Positions 16,175 through 22,893 of a stretch of 30,576 nt of DNA are shown piece by piece. A model generated the notes under the pieces. That model made no database searches, had not been told where the DNA came from, and saw nothing but the letters and a program-made list of their open reading frames with translations. The stretch spans positions 1 through 30,576 of the forward strand of contig JANMZR010000429.1 of assembly GCA_031383555.1 (NCBI GenBank), in the 5' to 3' direction. The stretch comes from JANMZR01 sp031383555. GTDB lineage: Bacteria > Bacteroidota > Bacteroidia > Cytophagales > Spirosomataceae. The position numbers and the translations under genes are program-made. Within the stretch, counting starts at the first letter, position 1. Every line of letters begins with the position of its first letter.

Positions 16175-17620
16175 TTACACCATTGGAAAAACCCAAGCTG
16201 CCAACATAGTTAAAATTACACCGGCAATACCCATTATACTTTGCATAGGGGCAATGGTTTTTAATGCTTCTTTTTCCGTCATATTTGAAGTTTTACACAT
16301 AATCCAAAAACCTGCATCGTTCATCCAAGGTATTAATTTTGCACCAGAGCCAATGGCCAAACATAAATATACTGGATGGAAGCCTAAGTTGCCATTTTGG
16401 GCCATTCCTGCCAATATTCCTGATGCAGTGATTAATGCTACCGTAGCAGAGCCTTGGGCTGTTCGCACTATAGCCGTGATAATAAAAGCCAATGGAATTA
16501 AAGCCATTTGGTAGTCTTTTGTAAGATCGGCTATTCTTTGGCTAATGCCTGTTTGCTGTAACATTCCACCGAAAGCACCACCAGCCGCAGTTATTAAAAT
16601 AATACCCCCACCGCTCATTAATGCAGTTTGAACGAATGCGGTCAATTTGTCTTTGGCGGTTTTTTTCTGCTTAGCCAGCACCAACAGGGCAATAATGGCA
16701 CCCGTAATAATTGCAATATTTTTATCACCAAAAAACAATACTATTTCTATAAAATTATTAAGAATTGTAAAACCAGTATTGTAGTCATCTGTTTTTACAA
16801 ATGCTTCAAAACCTGAGCGAATACAAATAGTAATTAAAGGAAATACCGCAGGTAATAAAGCCAAGCCGAGCTTGGGTAAATCTTTGTCGTCTTTATGCGC
16901 TAAAGCGGCAATGTCTTCTAATCTTGCTTCCGGAGAATCTCTGAGGGGAATATCAAATTTTTTATTTAAATAAACAGCTACAAAATAGCCAATAGTAATA
17001 GTGCAAATCCCTAATAATGACCCACATACCATCATTAAGCCAATGGATACATTTAGAGCGCCAACTAAAAACAAGGGCCCAGGCGAGGGTGGCACATAAG
17101 AGTTGGCCATTACTGCACCAGCAATAACAGATAGCGCTAAAAGCAGATAATTTTTGCCAAGCCGCATTCCCATGGCTTTTGCAATAGGCATCATTAGGAA
17201 AATAACGGTATCAACAAATACAGGGATTGTTAAGAAAAAACTACTAAAAACAAAGCCAATTGGTGCGTTTTTTTCTCCTGTAACTTTCAGCATCGACCTT
17301 ACTATTTTTTCTGCTGCACCACTGTCAAGCATGGCCTTTCCAATGATGGCCGCCATGGCAATTAATATGCCTATTTTAGCACAGGTATTGCCAAATTCGG
17401 TACCGATACGCTCGCCAATACTTTTATGTGCTAGTTTTAAAGCTTCTGCTGAGGAAAAGCCTTTTGCTAAGTGAAAAGATTCTATCGATGATATTGGCGT
17501 GAGAATTGCCACAGTAATTGCGGCCAAAAGTAATGCCAAAAAAGGATGAAGTTTTAAGCCGATGATACCGCCTACAACTATAACCACTCCAATAAGAAGT
17601 ATAAAAATTGGATCATGCAT
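16175..17620 (-). CDS. GntP-family sugar-acid permease
   Basis: A 481-residue inner-membrane transporter of the GntP family (gluconate:H+ symporters and relatives) with about 12-14 hydrophobic segments. Family features include the N-terminal GLKLHPFLALLLAA, an internal YVPPSPGPLFLVGAL motif, and the C-terminal AQGSATVALITASGIL and PWMNDAGFW. It is the first gene of the diacid operon, so glucarate or galactarate rather than gluconate is the likely substrate (inference). ATG 17618-17620 gives the usual short N-terminus before the first helix. The 254 bp upstream (17621-17874) contain no gene I can recognise and should hold the operon promoter, although no clear TAnnTTTG was found. Confidence 0.9.
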   Translation of the reverse strand: MHDPIFILLIGVVIVVGGIIGLKLHPFLALLLAAITVAILTPISSIESFHLAKGFSSAEALKLAHKSIGERIGTEFGNTCAKIGILIAMAAIIGKAMLDSGAAEKIVRSMLKVTGEKNAPIGFVFSSFFLTIPVFVDTVIFLMMPIAKAMGMRLGKNYLLLALSVIAGAVMANSYVPPSPGPLFLVGALNVSIGLMMVCGSLLGICTITIGYFVAVYLNKKFDIPLRDSPEARLEDIAALAHKDDKDLPKLGLALLPAVFPLITICIRSGFEAFVKTDDYNTGFTILNNFIEIVLFFGDKNIAIITGAIIALLVLAKQKKTAKDKLTAFVQTALMSGGGIILITAAGGAFGGMLQQTGISQRIADLTKDYQMALIPLAFIITAIVRTAQGSATVALITASGILAGMAQNGNLGFHPVYLCLAIGSGAKLIPWMNDAGFWIMCKTSNMTEKEALKTIAPMQSIMGIAGVILTMLAAWVFPMV

Positions 17621-17874
17621 AAAATAAGGATTAGAGAATATTTTCTTAAAGTTATTTCCATTACGCTAATTAAAAAAGGTATTATATGTTCAATGACTGA
17701 GTTTTAGCTTAAAATAAAAGACCTAAAGGCCATTTTTACTATGCTTGTCGTCGCTAAGGGACTTCTTAAAGCGTAGAGACGACCAACGAAAAAACAATTA
17801 GTTTTAACCAATTGATCCATCTCCCACTTTCAGTATGGCCTGTATTTATTCGGCGGATTGTTTTTGACATAATT

Positions 17875-18168
17875 TTAAGGATGAAGAAAATTATAATGCT
17901 GAACATTAGGTAAGCCATCAAAATACGGCCCGATTAATGCCCTCCATTGCGTAAATAGTTCTGAATTTCGAAAACTCACAGTATGATCTTCCAAAGTATC
18001 CCAATAAATAAATAAACTGTACCTATTTTCATTTTCGATACAGTGGTGAATATAAATCCGTTGAAATCCTTTTGATTGGCTAATTACCGATTTGGCTTTC
18101 ACCAAATCAGCTTCAAATTCCTTTTGTTTTCCTGAAATTATATCAATTATAGCAAGTTCTAATATCAT
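17875..18168 (-). CDS. Antibiotic biosynthesis monooxygenase (ABM) domain protein
   Basis: A 97-residue single-domain ferredoxin-like protein of the ABM/putative quinol monooxygenase family. It begins MILELAIIDI, contains NRYSLFIYWDTLEDHTVSF, and ends with the family pattern ELFTQWRALIGPYFDGLP. Members are small dimeric barrels; many of those near sugar genes have no proven substrate. It lies 94 bp downstream of the SDR gene and 254 bp upstream of the GntP permease, all on one strand. The SDR-ABM pair could be its own transcript or the start of the diacid operon. Its biochemical role here is unknown. Confidence 0.85.
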   Translation of the reverse strand: MILELAIIDIISGKQKEFEADLVKAKSVISQSKGFQRIYIHHCIENENRYSLFIYWDTLEDHTVSFRNSELFTQWRALIGPYFDGLPNVQHYNFLHP

Positions 18169-18262
18169 TTGTTTTTTGTAAATTAGTTATTAGTTTGATT
18201 AGAAAAAATAGTTATTTATAAAATTCTCGCATTATCTGAAATTTGAAATCGGCCTTCCGAAA

Positions 18263-19105
18263 TCAAAGAAGCCTTCCGCCGTCAACTGTTATTATATTTC
18301 CTGTTGAAAATGTTAATTGGGTTGCTACGGCAAATACTGCATTGGCCACATCATCGCCCATAGCAAATCTTCCTAATGGTGTATTATCCATTTGATTTTT
18401 CAAAAAAATAGGGTCAAAATTTTTGGTATATTCTCCTTCTACAAAACCTGGTGAAACGGAAACCACCCGAATATCTGGGGCCAAAGCACGAGCTAAGGAG
18501 CGTGTCATAGAGTCCAAAGCGGCCTTTGAAGCACAATAGGCTACGTTTGAGCCAATGCCGTATATGCCTGCTATGGAGGAGATGTTAACAATTAGTGATG
18601 AGTTATAAGTGGTGAGTTGTGAGTTTGTTTTTCCATTAATCAAAAGCTCTTTCATTGCTCTGCACATCGCAAAACTACCTCTGAAATTGGTTTGCATTAT
18701 TTTGTCAATCCATTCGTCGGAAAGGCCTTTTAAATCTTCGTGTTTTACTGGAGTGGTGATACCTGCATTATTAACTAATACATCCAGTTTTCCGTATTTT
18801 TCATTTACGAATAGCCTTAATTCTTCTACTTTTTGCAAGTCAGTTGTTGGAGCGTGGAATATAGAGTGATGGGCGATGAGTGATAAGTTATGAGTAGATT
18901 GCCTTGTAATTTCATTTAGCTCAACTAATAACTTCTCTGCTTTTTGAGCATTTGAATTATAGGTTATAATTACATCAAAACCATTTTCTGCAAATTTTCT
19001 GCATATGGCCGAGCCAATTTCGCCTGAGCCACCAGTTACGAGAACATTTAGTGATGAGTGATGAGTAAAGCGGGGTGCGTAACCTGATGGGTTTATTTTT
19101 TCCAT
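18263..19105 (-). CDS. SDR-family NAD(P)-dependent oxidoreductase with in-frame repeat insertions
   Basis: A classical short-chain dehydrogenase of 280 residues. It has the cofactor motif TGGSGEIG at 24-31, NNAG at 112-115, the catalytic Ser177, Tyr190-x3-Lys194 (YCASK), and the C-terminal GNIITVDGG. Substrate is unknown; the setting suggests sugar or sugar-acid oxidation. Three stretches do not belong to the fold: residues about 8-19 (GYAPRFTHHSSL), 70-81 (STHNLSLIAHHS) and 161-171 (NSQLTTYNSSL). Each is encoded by a run of a degenerate 7-bp repeat, listed separately. They fall at the N-terminus, in the loop before the beta-4 region, and just before the catalytic-Ser strand, and none breaks the frame. 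No other in-frame start follows the first insert, so ATG 19103-19105 is used. Whether the enzyme still folds is not known. Confidence 0.88.
   Translation of the reverse strand: MEKINPSGYAPRFTHHSSLNVLVTGGSGEIGSAICRKFAENGFDVIITYNSNAQKAEKLLVELNEITRQSTHNLSLIAHHSIFHAPTTDLQKVEELRLFVNEKYGKLDVLVNNAGITTPVKHEDLKGLSDEWIDKIMQTNFRGSFAMCRAMKELLINGKTNSQLTTYNSSLIVNISSIAGIYGIGSNVAYCASKAALDSMTRSLARALAPDIRVVSVSPGFVEGEYTKNFDPIFLKNQMDNTPLGRFAMGDDVANAVFAVATQLTFSTGNIITVDGGRLL
18594..18626. repeat. 7-bp repeat run (third insert in the SDR gene)
   Basis: On the plus strand: AGTGATG-AGTTATA, then AGTGGTG-AGTTGTG-AGTTT. Every unit begins AGT and the period is 7. It encodes SDR residues 161-171. Because 7 is not a multiple of 3, the units are read in successive frames, giving a low-complexity S/T/L/N/H peptide. 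Confidence 0.85.
18865..18896. repeat. 7-bp repeat run (second insert in the SDR gene)
   Basis: On the plus strand: AGTGATG-GGCGATG, then AGTGATA-AGTTATG-AGTA. It has the same period and consensus as the runs at 18594 and 19050, and encodes SDR residues 70-81. Confidence 0.85.
19050..19085. repeat. 7-bp repeat run plus GC-rich core (first insert in the SDR gene)
   Basis: On the plus strand: AGTGATG-AGTGATG-AGTAAA followed by GCGGGGTGCGTAACCT. Bases 19057-19085 form a 29-bp element whose inverted copy is at 19193-19221 (27 of 29 identical). It encodes the N-terminal SDR residues from about Gly8 to Leu20. Confidence 0.88.
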
Positions 19106-19130
19106 AAAAATCTTATTCTTTAGTATTTTA

Positions 19131-19155
19131 ATTATGATAAATATACAATCATAAT
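19131..19155. promoter_or_regulatory. Possible operator: 8-bp inverted repeat upstream of the SDR gene
   Basis: ATTATGAT (19131-19138) and ATCATAAT (19148-19155) are perfect inverted arms around a 9-base AT-rich spacer, 26 bp upstream of the SDR start codon. Position and symmetry suit a dimeric repressor site, but AT-rich palindromes arise by chance in this genome. Confidence 0.3.
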
Positions 19156-19192
19156 AACTGATTTAATCATTGTTCAAAACTCATATCTCACA

Positions 19193-19221
19193 AGGTTACG
19201 CACCCCGCCTAACTCATCACT
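19193..19221. repeat. Inverted copy of the 29-bp element
   Basis: The plus strand reads AGGTTACGCACCCCGC then CTAACTCATCACT. Its reverse complement matches 19057-19085 at 27 of 29 positions. Flanking bases 19178-19190 (ACTCATATCTCAC) continue the 7-bp theme. It lies in the 533-bp gene-free interval 19106-19638, exactly at the 3' boundary of a decayed gene. Confidence 0.85.
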
Positions 19222-19446
19222 TCGCATAGCGTCATACCCTCAAATCCGCCTGTTTTTTGGCCAATGAAGTTTTCGATTTCGCATAACCTCGAGCAATATT
19301 TGCCAATCATGGCACTGGCTTCGTCGGTTTTTATTTCTTGCTAGGTACAAGTTTTTAGGAATTTCCCAACCCCAAGGCCTCCAGTATATCGTGCAGCTTC
19401 TTTGGATTACGACCGCCAGGCACATAACAACCCACTGGATTGAGAA
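19209..19446 (-). pseudogene. Unidentified frameshifted gene fragment ending in the 29-bp element
   Basis: Three minus-strand frames join into protein-like text: LNPVGCYVPGGRNPKKLHD continuing ILEALG, then EIPKNLYLARNK, then TDEASAMIGKYCSRLCEIE continuing NFIGQKTGGFEGMTLCE. At least two frameshifts separate them. The last codons before the stop (EVMS, TAG 19209-19211) come from the AGTGATGAGTTAG of the repeat element, so the element truncates or replaces the true end. I do not recognise the family. From 19441 to 19638 I see no gene except an open frame that continues past the stop of the next protein. Confidence 0.5.
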
Positions 19447-19638
19447 TTTTAATTTAGATATATTTTAATCTATTTTATTGATATAAAAAAGATGATTATT
19501 TAGAATATTACTTGTAGGTTTCCATGCTATGTTTTTAACATGAAATTCGTCTAAATCTATGGGATTTAGAATTGGTATTTTTTCTTGTTTAACCAATAGA
19601 AGTTTTGTGTTTTTTAGAAATTCAAGGTTTTTGTATTT

Positions 19639-20358
19639 TTATTCGATTTTTTTCCAAATTTCATTAACTCTATCACCTTTTGAGCTTTTCCCCGAATGAA
19701 ACCACTGATTGTTGTCAACTTTTGCATCGAACGATAAAGAAGCTGAAACTCGTGTATTGTCTCTCGAAAAGAACTCAATTGTTTCAGTATATTTCCCATC
19801 TTTCAAAGTATAAGTGCCGCCTCCTGTTCCAGAAAATTCCTTTGTTTCGGGGTTGATTGCTAGCCATTGGAAGCGTGTTCCTGTACAAATTTTTATGGTT
19901 TTTCGTTGGCCTGGTCTCATTTCATTCATTTGACCTTCTTTACCTTCTCTGGCGGTTATTTGCCATAGTCCTGCCAATAAATCGGTATTTGAGTCAATTC
20001 TTCGCCAATTGGTTTTCAATTGATTTTCAAGAGTAAATTCATTTTCTGTTCTTGAATATTTGTACATTATTTTTGTGCCAACTGACTCGGGATGTTTATC
20101 GTTGAACTCGAGCAAAAGTTCAACTATTTCAACGCCTTTTCCGTCATCTTTTATTTCGAAAGCTCCTCCATAACTGCGTATGTATAAGTTTTTCTCAAAA
20201 ACAGAGATTGATAAATAGTTAAGTGTAGCTACCATTACTACTCGTTCATTGAAAGCACCTGACTCGGGCACCATTTCCCATGCGCCACATAGGGTGCTGG
20301 CCTTAATTTCAGCAATTGAAATTGATAAAATCGCTAGAAGGAAAATAAGTCTTTTCAT
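19639..20358 (-). CDS. Secreted DUF4488-like protein of unknown function
   Basis: From ATG 20356-20358 the protein has 239 residues: a signal peptide (MKRLIFLLAILSISIAEIKAS), then two similar lipocalin-like halves. Each half begins with a G-x-W segment (LCGAWEMVPESGAF and LAGLWQITAREG). The second half contains MNEMRPGQRKTIKICTGTRF and GTGGGTYTLKDGKYTE, which I associate with DUF4488, annotated as membrane or secreted proteins in Bacteroidota. No enzymatic role is known to me. A longer frame begins 11 codons upstream, but MKRL gives a clean signal peptide. The same frame stays open for about 50 codons beyond the stop at 19639-19641, perhaps by chance. Confidence 0.7.
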   Translation of the reverse strand: MKRLIFLLAILSISIAEIKASTLCGAWEMVPESGAFNERVVMVATLNYLSISVFEKNLYIRSYGGAFEIKDDGKGVEIVELLLEFNDKHPESVGTKIMYKYSRTENEFTLENQLKTNWRRIDSNTDLLAGLWQITAREGKEGQMNEMRPGQRKTIKICTGTRFQWLAINPETKEFSGTGGGTYTLKDGKYTETIEFFSRDNTRVSASLSFDAKVDNNQWFHSGKSSKGDRVNEIWKKIE

Positions 20359-20440
20359 CTGAATATATTTTGGTAAAGAATTATTAATCAATCAAATAGA
20401 AAATATTAACTCAAGAGTAGTCCAATACCCCTCCTGAGTT

Positions 20441-20503
20441 TTCAATGCTAGTAGGAACACATTTCAATGCTTGTAAGAACACACCTAAAAGCGTGTTCCT
20501 ACA
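20441..20503. repeat. Tandem 21-bp repeat with matching inverted arm
   Basis: TTCAATGCTAGTAGGAACAC at 20441-20460 recurs as TTCAATGCTTGTAAGAACAC at 20463-20482 (two mismatches; the next base, A, is also shared). GTGTTCCTAC at 20493-20502 is the exact complement of GTAGGAACAC in copy 1 and a near complement of copy 2, so copy 2 plus the last arm can form a hairpin with loop CTAAAA. It lies just beyond the malic enzyme stop and may serve as its terminator or be a REP-like dispersed element. Confidence 0.7.
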
Positions 20504-20511
20504 AAACAAAA

Positions 20512-22791
20512 TTAAACAGTTTGAGCATCTACCGCCGCAATGGCAATCATATTTACAATCTCAGTAGTGGTACTTCCTAGCTGCAATACGTGAACTGGTT
20601 TTTTCAAACCCATCAAAATCGGGCCAATTTTTTCAATATTGGCAATTTCTTTCACAAGATTATAAGCAATATTTGAGGCAGAAAGGTTGGGGAAAATAAG
20701 CAAATTAGCACCTCCATCTACCAAATCACATAGCGGATGATTTTCCTTTAATAGTTCCAAATCAAAAGGTAAATGTGCCTGCATTTCACCATCCACTACC
20801 AAATTAGGATGTTTGGCTTTCAAAATTTCTAAAGCCTTTCTCATTTTTATAGCATCGTCACCCTCTGCCGAGCCGAAATTGGAATAGGACAATAGGGCGA
20901 TTCGTGGCTTAATGTTAAATTTCTCAACATTCTTAGCCGCCAACTCCGTTATTTCCACTATTTCTTCCGCCGTTGGGTTTATATTAACAGTAGTATCGGC
21001 TAAAAATAAAGGGCCAAACCTACTGCTCAAAATATACATTCCTGATACTTTTTTTACAGCATCCTGTCTGCCAATCACTTGCAATGCTGGGCGAATTGTA
21101 TCAGGATAGTTCCGTGTCATACCTCCAATCATGGCATCGGCAACACCAGATTCCACCATCATAGAACCATAGTAGGAACGGCGTCGGATAGCATTCTGAG
21201 CATCAGGAATATTAAAGCCTTTACGGTACCGCTTTTTGAATAATATATCACCATATTCAGTTATGCGATTGACTTCATCTTCATTTTTTGGATTGTTTGG
21301 ATCAATAATCTCAATATTAGCTAATTCTAATTGGTTTTCTTTAATTAATTGTTTGATTTTTTTCACATTTCCTAATAAAATGGGCAGAGCAATTTTCTCC
21401 TCAATTACTAATGCCGCTGCTTTTAAAACAGCCAAGTTTTCGGCATCGGCCAACACTACTTTTTTGAGGTTCTTTTTAGCTTTATTTATGACTACTTTGG
21501 TAAGTGAATTATCCATTCCTAGTCGCTTTGAAAGTTGGGTTTCATAAGCATCCCAATCTGTAATGCGGTATTTGGCTACGCCAGTATCCATAGCAGCCTT
21601 GGCCACTGCTGGGGCTACGGTAGTCAATAAACGGGGGTCAACTGGCTTTGGAATTATGTAATCTTTTCCAAAAATTAGGTTGTCTTTTCCATAAGCCATG
21701 GTTACCAAATCAGGAACTGGTTTTTTAGCCAAATCGGCCAATGCATTCACAGCGGCCAACTTCATCTCTTCATTTATCACTTTGGAGCGCACATCTAAAG
21801 CGCCTCTAAATATATAAGGAAAGCCCAAAACATTGTTTACTTGATTGGGATAGTCGCTTCGTCCTGTTGCAAAAATTATGTCTTTTCTAGCTGCTATTGC
21901 CTCGTCATATGCGATTTCTGGCGTTGGGTTGGCCATGGCAAAAACAATACAGTTTTTAGCCATTGGTTTTATCATTTCCTGCGTGAGAATATTACCTTTT
22001 GAAAGACCAATAAATACATCGGCGCCAACTAAAGCTTCTGTTAAAGTGGTTGCTGCTGGGGCATTTGCATTGGCAAATTCGGCCTTTTTACCGTCTAAAT
22101 TTGTACGACTTGGGTGTATAAGCCCTTTGGAGTCAAACATAAAAATGTTTTCCTTTTTTGCCCCCAATCTGCAATACAAATTTGTACATGAGCTGGCGGA
22201 AGCACCTGCTCCATTAACTATTATTTTTACTTTAGTGATATCTTTTTCGACAATTTCTAATGCATTTTTTAGTGCGGCTGCCGAAATAATAGCAGTCCCA
22301 TGTTGGTCGTCGTGCATAACCGGAATGTCCATTTCAGCTTTGAGTCTTTCCTCAATTTCGAAACATTCTGGAGCCGAAATATCCTCTAAGTTGACTCCAC
22401 CAAACGTAGGCTCAAGTAATTTGACTGTTTTTACAAAATCGTCAACATTTTTGGTATTTATTTCTAAGTCAAAAACATCGATATCGGCATAAATTTTAAA
22501 TAACAATCCCTTGCCTTCCATCACTGGTTTACTAGCTAAAGCACCAATATCTCCTAAGCCCAAAACGGCAGTTCCATTAGAAATTACTGCTACCAAATTG
22601 CCTTTTGCGGTATATTTGTAAGCATCTTCTGGATTTTCGGCAATGGCCAAGCAAGGCTCAGCAACACCCGGTGAATAGGCCAAGGTAAGGTCTTTTTGGG
22701 TGGCTGTTTCTTTGGTTGGAATTACTTCAATTTTACCAGGACGCCCTTTGGCATGATAATATAAGGCTTCTTCTTTGAGTTTGTTATTCAT
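20512..22791 (-). CDS. maeB: NADP-dependent malic enzyme, MaeB type with C-terminal phosphotransacetylase-like domain
   Basis: Converts malate to pyruvate and CO2 with reduction of NADP+. ATG 22789-22791 gives MNNKLKEEALYYH and 759 residues, the MaeB norm; a TTG seven codons upstream also opens the frame but is less likely. The malic domain (about 1-430) shows AYSPGVAEPCLAI, NGTAVLGLGDIGALASKPVMEGK, and the nucleotide-binding NGAGASASS. The C-terminal domain (about 430-759) has phosphotransacetylase motifs such as RRRSYYGSMMVESG and LQLGSTTTEIVNM. That domain usually lacks acetyltransferase activity and is thought to be regulatory (acetyl-CoA response). The gene is intact. Confidence 0.95.
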   Translation of the reverse strand: MNNKLKEEALYYHAKGRPGKIEVIPTKETATQKDLTLAYSPGVAEPCLAIAENPEDAYKYTAKGNLVAVISNGTAVLGLGDIGALASKPVMEGKGLLFKIYADIDVFDLEINTKNVDDFVKTVKLLEPTFGGVNLEDISAPECFEIEERLKAEMDIPVMHDDQHGTAIISAAALKNALEIVEKDITKVKIIVNGAGASASSCTNLYCRLGAKKENIFMFDSKGLIHPSRTNLDGKKAEFANANAPAATTLTEALVGADVFIGLSKGNILTQEMIKPMAKNCIVFAMANPTPEIAYDEAIAARKDIIFATGRSDYPNQVNNVLGFPYIFRGALDVRSKVINEEMKLAAVNALADLAKKPVPDLVTMAYGKDNLIFGKDYIIPKPVDPRLLTTVAPAVAKAAMDTGVAKYRITDWDAYETQLSKRLGMDNSLTKVVINKAKKNLKKVVLADAENLAVLKAAALVIEEKIALPILLGNVKKIKQLIKENQLELANIEIIDPNNPKNEDEVNRITEYGDILFKKRYRKGFNIPDAQNAIRRRSYYGSMMVESGVADAMIGGMTRNYPDTIRPALQVIGRQDAVKKVSGMYILSSRFGPLFLADTTVNINPTAEEIVEITELAAKNVEKFNIKPRIALLSYSNFGSAEGDDAIKMRKALEILKAKHPNLVVDGEMQAHLPFDLELLKENHPLCDLVDGGANLLIFPNLSASNIAYNLVKEIANIEKIGPILMGLKKPVHVLQLGSTTTEIVNMIAIAAVDAQTV

Positions 22792-22893
22792 TAATATGGT
22801 ATTTGATTTCAAATTTTTATTGTTTTCAAATTTACCATTTTAATGATTGAGAATATTAAAAAATCTCTGATATTTTGAATAAAGGTGTAAATG

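Noticed and set aside
17731..17790. Hairpin from GTCGTC and GACGAC arms upstream of the GntP gene
   Set aside because: Only six bases pair perfectly over a span of nearly 40, too weak to call an operator or terminator.
18594..19085. CRISPR array in the repeat-rich SDR region
   Set aside because: The units are 7 bp and contiguous, without unique spacers of CRISPR length, and no cas gene is present.
19240..19425. A 61-codon minus-strand frame as a stand-alone gene
   Set aside because: Neighbouring frames hold better protein-like text before and after it, so it is one segment of a frameshifted relic and not a gene.
21878..22492. Plus-strand 204-codon open frame inside maeB
   Set aside because: It is wholly antisense to conserved malic-enzyme motifs and looks like a mirror of that coding sequence.
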